Source: WLWS01 sp964639535
GTDB taxonomy: Bacteria > Pseudomonadota > Gammaproteobacteria > Eutrophobiales > Eutrophobiaceae
DNA length: 27,437 nucleotides
Direction of reading: 5' to 3'
NCBI GenBank assembly: GCA_964639535.1
Contig: CAZXDV010000011.1
Span: forward strand, 1 to 27,437
Shown here: positions 18,335 through 24,844 of the stretch, piece after piece
Layout of the letters: each line of letters starts with the position of its first letter
Numbering within the stretch: position 1 is the first letter of the stretch
Made by a program: the position numbers and the translations under genes
Notes under the pieces: generated by a model
Seen by the model: the letters and a program-made list of their open reading frames with translations, nothing else
What the model was told of the DNA's origin: nothing
Databases searched by the model: none

Positions 18335-18703
18335 ATGCGTATCACCAAAGTAATTGCTTTACCTTTCCTGTTTGCCGCTTTAAATGTGAGCGCTAATGAA
18401 TACCCCACCATCGACTCTGTTCGGGAAGTTGTCAGCTGCATGGCTGAAAATGGCGAGCAATCGGAGGAGACCCTGTATGCCTGCTCCTGCCGCTTCGACA
18501 GGATTAAAGCTGCTTTTACTTTCAGGGAATACTCAGATGTATCTTTCTACCTTAGAAACAAGGCTATGCCCGGTGAAAAAGGTGCGGTGATTAGAGATCT
18601 TGGAAAAGCAACAAAAGATCTTCGGGCCCGCTATGAAAAGGTTGAAACGGAAGCCCGGAAAAATTGCCCGATCGCAAAGCGGGTTGTCAGGAAAACCCAG
18701 TAG
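18335..18703 (+). CDS. Small secreted Cys-containing protein, possibly quinoprotein-cluster associated
   Basis: 122 residues with a clear signal peptide (MRITKVIALPFLFAALNVSA-NE). The mature part has four cysteines, one in VVSCMAENGE, two in YACSCRFD, and one near the C terminus (KNCP). That allows two disulfides or a thiol or metal role. It is Lys/Arg rich at the end. I do not recognise a named domain. Small periplasmic proteins with a CMAENG...YxCSC pattern are, from memory, found near PQQ alcohol dehydrogenase genes, which would fit the convergent SoxYZ-like gene here, but this is unverified. Confidence 0.72.
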   Translation: MRITKVIALPFLFAALNVSANEYPTIDSVREVVSCMAENGEQSEETLYACSCRFDRIKAAFTFREYSDVSFYLRNKAMPGEKGAVIRDLGKATKDLRARYEKVETEARKNCPIAKRVVRKTQ

Positions 18704-18743
18704 AGTAGCCGCGGGCTTTCCAACAGCTCTTATCAAATAGCTA

Positions 18744-19598
18744 TTACGTGGAGCTCCTGACTTCGTAACTGGAGCTCCATGTCTTGTTTTGTGTGTCGGT
18801 CGCTTCTACAGTCATTTCCCCTTCACCTTTCGGTTTAAAGTAAAACCTGAAGCTGGGGTCCATGCTCACTGAAAACGTAAGCTGGGCGGTCATTATTGTT
18901 TTACCCTCGTAGCCAACCTTTAGCTCACGGATAAAATGTGGCGGAGGCATTACGCGCGAGCCAATTCTCATTGGCTGAAGGCCGGTAATGTTAGGGTGCT
19001 TGATTTTGAGCTGCACCAGGTTTGGTTTGTCCAGTTCAAGCTCGCCAACGCTTCGAATTTTCATTTTGCCCATATTCGCGATTGACTCATCAATACTTTT
19101 GGGTGGAGGTGCTGAGCAGGCCCCGGTAGCGCGGACGAAACTCTTGGCCATGTAAAGTTCGCCTGTGTTCATTTCTGCAATGGCGCGCACATAGGTAAAA
19201 TCATCCACCCTGACTCTCATGGCAAGGTCGGCCTTACCACTGTCTTTCGTTAGTTCAAAAATACCAACCAGGGGCAGAGGGTTTTTGTCGATATAGATGT
19301 GAATCTTGCTGATGTACCGGTTTTCAGTTTGTGGGACCTTGGTATGTACTGAGATCGGCACAACGGTTGCGTCCTCCGCCCGGTAAGGAGCTTTTACTTC
19401 AAGTACATTTTGTTCTGCACCTTCGATAATCTTTCTTGACTGAAACGCTCCTTCCTGCAGTTTTTCCCACACCGCGTCTGATTGCTTTTGTCGAAAGTCC
19501 GCTGGCGCCACGTCCGCATGCAAAGATGTGAATGCAGTTGAAAGGATTAATATAGCTGTGCTTAGCGTGGTGCAGATAACGCGATTGAGAGTTTCCAT
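18744..19598 (-). CDS. Quinoprotein dehydrogenase-associated SoxYZ-like carrier protein
   Basis: 284 residues with an N-terminal signal peptide ending near LHA-DV. The first half resembles SoxY (VWEKLQEGAFQSRKIIEG, then a beta-sandwich, KIHIYIDKNPLPLVGIFEL) and the second half SoxZ (hydrophobic IRELKVGYEGKTIM, then FRFYFKP). This is the fused SoxYZ-like family often encoded beside PQQ methanol/ethanol dehydrogenases. The mature protein has one Cys (C161, TGACSAPPP) where SoxY carries its substrate-bearing Cys, so a covalent carrier role is possible but unproved. The start has AGGGGA upstream. It diverges from xoxF across an 832-bp gap. Confidence 0.88.
   Translation of the reverse strand: METLNRVICTTLSTAILILSTAFTSLHADVAPADFRQKQSDAVWEKLQEGAFQSRKIIEGAEQNVLEVKAPYRAEDATVVPISVHTKVPQTENRYISKIHIYIDKNPLPLVGIFELTKDSGKADLAMRVRVDDFTYVRAIAEMNTGELYMAKSFVRATGACSAPPPKSIDESIANMGKMKIRSVGELELDKPNLVQLKIKHPNITGLQPMRIGSRVMPPPHFIRELKVGYEGKTIMTAQLTFSVSMDPSFRFYFKPKGEGEMTVEATDTQNKTWSSSYEVRSST
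18746..18782. terminator. Inverted repeat at the 3' end of the SoxYZ-like gene
   Basis: Arms 18746-18757 (ACGTGGAGCTCC) and 18771-18782 pair over 12 positions with one G-T pair, with a 13-nt loop. It overlaps the last codons of the SoxYZ-like gene. On the plus strand it is followed by a T-rich but imperfect stretch, so it may end the transcript of the small Cys-protein gene. Weak evidence. Confidence 0.3.
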
Positions 19599-19635
19599 TT
19601 CCTGTGGTCCCCTGGTACCGATTTAAAAAAAGAAC

Positions 19636-19641
19636 ATTATA
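19636..19641 (-). promoter_or_regulatory. Candidate -10 element for the SoxYZ-like gene
   Basis: The minus strand reads TATAAT here, about 40 bp upstream of the ATG at 19598. The -35 region at 17-bp spacing (GCTTTC) is poor, so an activator may be required. Confidence 0.4.
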
Positions 19642-19794
19642 AAACTTTTAGACCACTGGAAAGCGTTTTGTTCCTGCGTTTAAAGACCGATTTTGTAGAG
19701 GTAAAGTGGCATTGCCAGGCGAAAAAATCACCGGACAAGATGCAATGACGTCAATGTTGCAAAGCAATAGAGGAGATGCAGCGCTCGAGGGGCC

Positions 19795-19810
19795 TGTTAC
19801 AGTTGTAACA
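19795..19810. promoter_or_regulatory. Inverted repeat TGTTACA-2-TGTAACA, operator-like
   Basis: Perfect 7-bp arms with a GT spacer. It lies about 200 bp upstream of the SoxYZ-like start and about 620 bp upstream of xoxF. The size fits a dimeric regulator, but no specific regulator is recognised. Confidence 0.35.
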
Positions 19811-19916
19811 CCAGCGTTTAATAAAGTTCATTAAGTCCTTGTTATTAAAATGAAAAAACTGTTTTTTTCTGTTTTTGAAGGGCCGTTGTTTTTTGGGAAT
19901 ATTAGCTTGCTTGTAC

Positions 19917-19931
19917 TAGGAAAGTTTCCTA
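19917..19931. promoter_or_regulatory. Inverted repeat TAGGAAA-1-TTTCCTA, operator-like
   Basis: Perfect 7-bp arms around a single G. It sits in A/T-rich sequence in the middle of the SoxYZ-like/xoxF gap. No known consensus is matched. Confidence 0.35.
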
Positions 19932-20135
19932 ATATATTAGCCACTTAGTGCAGGAAGCATAATAAAAAGCTGCAGGAATTAAGGATAAGAAAAATGGCAG
20001 CGCCCGATGGAGTTATTACGTCGCTGTAGATGTACCATCATACTTGACACATTTAATATCACATGTGGAACGGCCCGGAATGGGAAGGTCTGAACAGGCA
20101 GGCCCTGAGGTTGTGCTTACGATATAAATCGACAA

Positions 20136-20153
20136 AAGGGACCATGGTCCCTT
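20136..20153. promoter_or_regulatory. Perfect 18-bp palindrome upstream of xoxF
   Basis: AAGGGACCATGGTCCCTT is fully self-complementary. If the TACAAT at 20191-20196 is the xoxF -10 element, the palindrome centre lies near -59, a usual place for a class I activator. The -35 next to that -10 is poor, which fits activator dependence. Role inferred only. Confidence 0.45.
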
Positions 20154-20430
20154 AAAGAAAGATAGACAATAAGAACTTAAGTATGACGTCTACAATTTGC
20201 GGTAGGTATCAAAAAATGTCAGAAAGTCTTATCCGTCAGGGATGGTCTTGCTGATGTCGTTCGTCAGTCCGTCCATGTCTATCAATACGAGCGCTTACTC
20301 TTGCTCACCATTCACGAATTCACTTGTAGTGATTAGCTCTTTGCCACCAATCGATCTCGGGGTGTCGAAGGGTTTATTTGTCTAGTCTCGAGATCAATCA
20401 CATGATCAACTAATAATAGAGGAGGAGGTC

Positions 20431-22380
20431 ATGAGTAAATTATCCTTGAGGTATTGGATGATTGCCGCCCTGGCTCTGATGGTTCCTTTGTCAGTTAGCG
20501 CGAACGATGAAGTTCGTAAGCTGATTGATAATCCGAACTACTGGGCTTTCCCGGGTGGCGATTACAACAACTGGCGTTATTCTGAGTTGAAGCAAATCAA
20601 CAATAAGAATGCCGGTAACATTGTAACGGCCTGGACGTTTTCAACCGGTCGTTTACAAGGTCACGAGGGTGGTCCCCTGGTTCTGCCGCCAAGTGCGACA
20701 GGCCTGGATTCCGATCATCTTTACATTCACTCTTCTTTCCCAAATGATGTTTTCGCCATCAATCTTGATGACCTGACCATCACCTGGGCATATGAGCCAC
20801 AGCAGAATGAAGCAGAAACCGTTCCGGTTATGTGCTGCGACATTGTGAACCGTGGTTTGGCGTACAGCATGGGGCAGATTTATCTGCAGCAGGCTGACTC
20901 CAAGCTGGTTGCTCTGGATGCCAAGACCGGTAAAGAAAACTGGAGCGTCTTCCAGGGTAGCGAAATCACAGGTGATGTGAATTCCAAAGAAGGCCGCGGC
21001 GTCGGTCCTGCTAGCGGAATGACCAACACCAACGCTCCTCATCCTATGAACGACAAGGTTATCACCGGCTGTTCCGGTGCTGAGTTTGGCGTTCGCTGCT
21101 GGATTGCTGCCTACAATGCCAAAGACGGTAGCCTGGCATGGCGTGCTTTCAGCATGGGTCCTGACGAAGATATCCTCTTCGACAAGAACACCACCTCACT
21201 GGGCAAAAAGGTTGGCAAAGACTCATCTTTGAAAACCTGGTGCTCAAACTCCGACTGGAAAGCACCTTCTCGTGGTCCTAACAAGTGTAAAGGCCTGAGC
21301 GACCAGTGGAAAACTGGTGGTGGTTCCGTATGGGGCTGGTGGCCAGCAGACTTTGAAGAAAACCTGGTCTACTACGGCTCTGGTAACCCTTCAACCTGGA
21401 ACCCTGTCGTTCGCCCGGGTGACAACAAGTGGTCCATGACCATTTTTGCCCGTGACATCGACACCGGTGTTGCACGCTGGGCTTACCAGATGACACCTCA
21501 TGATGAGTGGGATTATGACGGTATTAACGAAATGATCCTGGTTGACATGAAAGTCAAAGGTAAGAAGACACCTGCCCTGGTTCACTTTGATCGTAACGGC
21601 TATGCCTACACGATGAACCGAAAGACTGGTGCCCTGCTTGTTGCTGAGAAGTATGACCCGGCCGTTAACTGGTCAACCCACGTTGACATGAAGACGGGCT
21701 ATCCTCAGACCCTGGACCAGTACAGCACACACCACAACGGTGAAGATGTTGTTTCCAAGGACATCTGTCCTGCTGCCCTGGGTACCAAGGACCAGCAGCC
21801 TTCTTCATACAGCCCACGTACTGGCCTGTTCTACGTACCGACCAACCACGTATGTATGACTTATGAGCCTGTAAGTTATGCTGCTGGTGGTAACCAGTAC
21901 GTTGCTGGACAGCCTTACGTTAACGCCAACCTCACCATGTATCCTGCCGGTGCTGTAATGAAAGACGGTACGGACAACATGGGTAACTTCATCGCCTGGG
22001 ACGCTGACAAGGGTAAGATCGTATGGTCTATTCCTGAGCAGTGGTCAGTATGGAGTGGCGCTCTGGCTACCGCTGGTGACGTTGTGTTCTACGGAACACT
22101 GGAAGGTTACGCCAAAGCTATTGACGCCAAGAGCGGCAAGCTGCTTTGGAAGTTCAAGACTCCTTCCGGCATCATTGGTAACTTCCACACCTGGCAGCAC
22201 AAGGGTAAACAGTATGTCGGTGTTCTGTCCGGAATTGGTGGATGGGCCGGCGCTGTTGTTGCTATCCCTGGCCTAGCTGCTGCACCAGACACCGCAGCTC
22301 TGGGTGCTGTAGGCGGTTATCGTAAACTGCTTAACTCAGCACGTAATGCTGGTGTCCTGATGGTGTTCAGCCTGCCTTAA
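20431..22380 (+). CDS. xoxF: Lanthanide-dependent (XoxF-type) methanol dehydrogenase
   Basis: 649-residue periplasmic PQQ enzyme oxidising methanol, and possibly formaldehyde. The signal peptide ends near SVSA-ND. Key features are the Cys-Cys ring (135-136, VMCCDIVNRG), metal-ligand Glu 218 (GAEFG), Asn 319 (GSGNP), and DYD in HDEWDYDGINE. Within DYD, D361 is catalytic and D363 is the extra Asp that marks lanthanide rather than calcium enzymes. The rest matches the XoxF5 type (VHFDRNG, ICPAALGTKDQQP, YVPTNHVCM). It carries extra Cys-bearing segments (C214/C223 and C271/C286) not expected in standard members. A very strong GGAGGAGG precedes the ATG, and codon use is markedly biased toward presumed optimal codons, so very high expression is expected. 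No cytochrome XoxG gene is adjacent; a copper protein gene follows. Confidence 0.95.
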   Translation: MSKLSLRYWMIAALALMVPLSVSANDEVRKLIDNPNYWAFPGGDYNNWRYSELKQINNKNAGNIVTAWTFSTGRLQGHEGGPLVLPPSATGLDSDHLYIHSSFPNDVFAINLDDLTITWAYEPQQNEAETVPVMCCDIVNRGLAYSMGQIYLQQADSKLVALDAKTGKENWSVFQGSEITGDVNSKEGRGVGPASGMTNTNAPHPMNDKVITGCSGAEFGVRCWIAAYNAKDGSLAWRAFSMGPDEDILFDKNTTSLGKKVGKDSSLKTWCSNSDWKAPSRGPNKCKGLSDQWKTGGGSVWGWWPADFEENLVYYGSGNPSTWNPVVRPGDNKWSMTIFARDIDTGVARWAYQMTPHDEWDYDGINEMILVDMKVKGKKTPALVHFDRNGYAYTMNRKTGALLVAEKYDPAVNWSTHVDMKTGYPQTLDQYSTHHNGEDVVSKDICPAALGTKDQQPSSYSPRTGLFYVPTNHVCMTYEPVSYAAGGNQYVAGQPYVNANLTMYPAGAVMKDGTDNMGNFIAWDADKGKIVWSIPEQWSVWSGALATAGDVVFYGTLEGYAKAIDAKSGKLLWKFKTPSGIIGNFHTWQHKGKQYVGVLSGIGGWAGAVVAIPGLAAAPDTAALGAVGGYRKLLNSARNAGVLMVFSLP

Positions 22381-22411
22381 ACTAAGTAATTAGTTTTAAA
22401 AAGGTACAAGG

Positions 22412-22446
22412 ATCCCCGGTACTGCAAGGTACCGGGGATTTTTTTT
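22412..22446 (+). terminator. Strong intrinsic terminator after xoxF
   Basis: An 11-bp perfect stem (ATCCCCGGTAC at 22412-22422 with 22429-22439) with a 6-nt loop runs directly into eight T residues (22439-22446). It lies 32 bp after the xoxF stop and should separate abundant xoxF mRNA from the downstream genes, or let only a fraction of transcripts through. Confidence 0.92.
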
Positions 22447-22701
22447 GACCCGCCCGGCATAATTTGGGCTATGTTCTGCCCATTGCTGAAAAGTTCCCGA
22501 GAATCTTCCAGAACTAGCGCTTGTTAGCGTTGTCTGAACTACCAGGAAAAGCTCCTTTGGGTGATTCCCGGAGTGCATTTCCTGACACCTTGAATTAAAA
22601 TACGGGTTTTTTTCGGCTGGTTGTCTGTAATAGACAGAACAGAATCCAGGTAAATTGGAACCGCCTGTTATGATTTCAGGCACAAGATGTGGAGAATTCG
22701 C
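22447..22701. other. Non-coding gap between the xoxF terminator and the copper protein gene
   Basis: About 255 bp with no credible gene. It holds an inverted repeat TGTCT-5-AGACA (22622-22636) about 66 bp before the next ATG, and A/T-rich patches around 22594-22616 that could include a promoter for the downstream genes. An antisense frame through it looks like a shadow. No -35/-10 pair is clear enough to call. Confidence 0.4.
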
Positions 22702-23142
22702 ATGGGTATAAATAAGTACATTATTCGGCTTGTAACGGCACTGGTGCTTGCTACAGGCTTTACAACAGTCACGATGGCAGCAGACCATACGATCAACGCT
22801 GAAGCCAGGCGTTTTAATCCGGACATAGTGACTATAGCACCAGGTGATACTGTCGGTTTTGTCAATATGACTTCTCACAACGCAGTATCAATAGACTCCA
22901 TGCTTCCGGAAGGCGCGGAACCGTTTCGCGGAAACCTGGGTGAAAACCTCAAGCTGACGCTCGATATTGAAGGCATTTACGCCTACGTGTGTGAACCTCA
23001 TCTTGGTTTCGGTATGGTTGGCCTGATTATTGTTGGTGAACCTGTAAACCTGGAAGCAGCGAGGGAAGCGGCCTTACAGCTGCAGGGACCCTATCGCCGT
23101 ATTCTCGGAAAATTGAAAAAAGTCCAGCCACCAGCTAAATAA
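22702..23142 (+). CDS. Pseudoazurin-like blue copper protein (cupredoxin)
   Basis: 146 residues from ATG 22702, chosen because GGAG lies 8 nt upstream and the signal peptide (MGINKYIIRLVTALVLATG, cleavage near TMA-AD) is then clean; ATG 22687 is an alternative. The mature protein has the type 1 copper ligands: His in MTSHNAV, then Cys, His and Met in VCEPHLGFGMVG, spaced Cys+3 and Cys+8 as in pseudoazurin. SMLPEGAEPF and GENLKLTLDIEGIYAYVC also follow pseudoazurin. The C-terminal tail (EAAREAALQLQGPYRRIL) matches the pseudoazurin tail helices. It is a soluble one-electron carrier. Its place between xoxF and xoxJ, where cytochrome XoxG is normally encoded, suggests it takes electrons from XoxF. 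Confidence 0.92.
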   Translation: MGINKYIIRLVTALVLATGFTTVTMAADHTINAEARRFNPDIVTIAPGDTVGFVNMTSHNAVSIDSMLPEGAEPFRGNLGENLKLTLDIEGIYAYVCEPHLGFGMVGLIIVGEPVNLEAAREAALQLQGPYRRILGKLKKVQPPAK

Positions 23143-23180
23143 AGATTTACTGGAATGGATTTACCAGGGGTATAAAACTC

Positions 23181-24038
23181 ATGTCCAAATCATTTACGAT
23201 CGCTGTTTTTTCAGCTTTCCTGCTTGTCTCCTTTTCCCTGAGCGCCCAGGTAGACAAGGAAGCGCTGCGGGTCTGCGCGGATCCTTTTAACCTTCCATAT
23301 TCAAACAAGGACAGTGAAGGGTTTGAAAACAAGATCGCAGAATTGTTTGCTGCGGACCTGGGGTTGCCCGTGAAGTATGAGTGGTTTCCCCAGCGAATGG
23401 GATTTATACGAAATACCCTTAAAGCTGAAGGCGACGATGGCAAGTATAAATGTGATCTCGTGATAGGCGTGCCTGATCGCTTTGAGCTTGCGGCAACAAC
23501 AAAACCCTACTATGCCTCTACCTATGCGTTTGTATATTCAAAAGGTCGAGGCCTGGACAGTGTCAAAACTGCTGCTGACATCAAGAAATTGAGTGATGAG
23601 CAAAAGCAGGCGATTCGTGTCGGGGCTTTTGACCGTGGTCCGGGGCAGCTCTGGCTGTTTAAAAACGGTTTATTCAGCCAGATGAGGCCCTACATGGCCC
23701 AGTCCGGGGATGTCAGGACCAACCCCATCGATATCATGGACGACATTGTTGCTAACAAAATTGATGCCACAGTCATCTGGGGGCCAATCGCGGGGTATTA
23801 CGCGAAAAAACACAGCGACAAGAACCTGGTCGCCGTACCTTTGCCAAGCGGCAAGGATAACCCCGAGATGAAATTCAATTACAACATGGCGATGGCTGTT
23901 CGCTACGGGGAAAATGAATGGAAAGCCCGGGTAAACAGGTTTATTGATGAGAATAATGAGAAGATCCTCAGTATTCTTGAAGACTATGGGATTCCACTCG
24001 GTGAGATCACCGAAACAAAGGGTGATGATGATGACTAA
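23181..24038 (+). CDS. xoxJ: XoxJ, quinoprotein-associated periplasmic binding protein
   Basis: 285 residues with a signal peptide (MSKSFTIAVFSAFLLVSFSLSA-QV) and a type 2 periplasmic-binding-protein fold. It begins ALRVCADPFNLPYSN, with EWFPQRMGFIRNTL and CDLVIGVPDRFE following, a pattern specific for the MoxJ/XoxJ family rather than transport proteins. C32 and C91 may form a disulfide. XoxJ is thought to help activate XoxF or assist its PQQ/metal loading. No ABC transporter is present, which fits that role. The C terminus ends in acidic GDDDD, and the next gene starts inside its last codons. Confidence 0.93.
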   Translation: MSKSFTIAVFSAFLLVSFSLSAQVDKEALRVCADPFNLPYSNKDSEGFENKIAELFAADLGLPVKYEWFPQRMGFIRNTLKAEGDDGKYKCDLVIGVPDRFELAATTKPYYASTYAFVYSKGRGLDSVKTAADIKKLSDEQKQAIRVGAFDRGPGQLWLFKNGLFSQMRPYMAQSGDVRTNPIDIMDDIVANKIDATVIWGPIAGYYAKKHSDKNLVAVPLPSGKDNPEMKFNYNMAMAVRYGENEWKARVNRFIDENNEKILSILEDYGIPLGEITETKGDDDD

Positions 24039-24819
24039 ACGATGCTTGATACCAGGAGTCCGGTTTTCACTGGCGCTTATTTTGTCCCTCGGTGCAAGTG
24101 GCCTGGTAACAGTAACGGCCGAGGAAGTGACAGCTGAAGTTAATATCGAAACTGAAGACTCCGTGGGTAGAATGGGGGATTCAGCTGTTGTTGACCCTGA
24201 GACTTTTGAGTTTTCTGCGGCAGAGAGAAAACTTTGGTTGAACGATCATTTACAAAATGTGGAAAAACCTGCCCGTCTTTATTACGAGTTTGTTAAGACG
24301 GGGTCTTATGAAGAGGGGTTTACCGACGCTGTTTACCTGGATATCGTGGCAGTTAATGATGATGGTAGTAAGGATGCGCAACTTGAGTTTTTTACTGCGG
24401 ACCGCCGCCAGGATGCGGGTCGCGATAACTTGACGAATGTAACGGGTAACCCTGTGATCGGTATTTATATGCAGGGCGATGTGGTAGAAATGAACCGGAT
24501 TACCGACGGGCACTGGCGATATTTCCAGAGAAGAATCAAGCTGGCTATTTCTGACGACGCCAAAATTTCGCCAGTTGACATAGATTTTAATGGAAAAACC
24601 ATTGAAGGGGAGAAAATTGCATTTCACCCTTACCTGAAAGATCCGAGACGAAAAGACTTTGCCCGCTTCGCGGATAAATCCTATGAGTTCATATTTTCTG
24701 ACAGTATTCCCGGCTCGCTATACCAGATTCGTACAGTTATACCGGATAATTCTAAAAAGGGCGGCGAAGCCCTGATAGAAGAAACGCTGACTCTTAAAAG
24801 CTACGAGGTAAAGAGCTAG
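24031..24819 (+). CDS. Unrecognised periplasmic protein of the xox cluster
   Basis: About 262 residues. Three consecutive in-frame ATGs (24025, 24028, 24031) overlap the xoxJ end; AAAGGG at 24017-24022 best fits ATG 24031, giving a signal peptide (MTKRCLIPGVRF, hydrophobic core, cleavage near TVTA-EE). The longer open frame from 23944 is rejected. The mature part has no Cys, no cofactor motif and no membrane segment. It contains ARLYYEFVKTGSYEEGFTDAVYLD, GHWRYFQRRIKLAI, IAFHPYLKDPRRKDF and SDSIPGSLYQIRT, typical of a compact secreted beta protein. I know no named family. Overlap with xoxJ implies co-translation and a role in XoxF maturation or electron transfer; this is inference. Confidence 0.83.
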   Translation: MTKRCLIPGVRFSLALILSLGASGLVTVTAEEVTAEVNIETEDSVGRMGDSAVVDPETFEFSAAERKLWLNDHLQNVEKPARLYYEFVKTGSYEEGFTDAVYLDIVAVNDDGSKDAQLEFFTADRRQDAGRDNLTNVTGNPVIGIYMQGDVVEMNRITDGHWRYFQRRIKLAISDDAKISPVDIDFNGKTIEGEKIAFHPYLKDPRRKDFARFADKSYEFIFSDSIPGSLYQIRTVIPDNSKKGGEALIEETLTLKSYEVKS

Positions 24820-24844
24820 CTTTACCTGCCCGGGTTTCTCGCTG

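Larger units (their letters stand above)
19599..20430. other. Long intergenic region between SoxYZ-like gene and xoxF, rich in inverted repeats
   Basis: 832 bp without a convincing gene, by far the longest gap in the window. It contains three near-perfect palindromes (19795-19810, 19917-19931, 20136-20153), two smaller inverted repeats (20320-20332 TCACT/AGTGA; 20391-20406 GATCA/TGATC), a TATAAT for the minus-strand gene, and a possible TACAAT for xoxF at 20191-20196. A 47-codon frame (20242-20385) is present but not convincing. No tRNA or recognised riboswitch was seen. It is most likely the control region of the xox cluster. Confidence 0.7.

Noticed and set aside
20312..20336. Similarity of ACGAATTCACTTGTAGTGATT to a common TA-cloning vector junction
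   Set aside because: It differs by an insertion and no other vector sequence surrounds it; the likeness comes from an EcoRI site and a small inverted repeat.
22396..22878. 160-codon minus-strand frame antisense to the copper protein gene
   Set aside because: It runs through the intrinsic terminator and the real signal peptide; composition is shadow-like (many Cys, His, Pro) with no domain.
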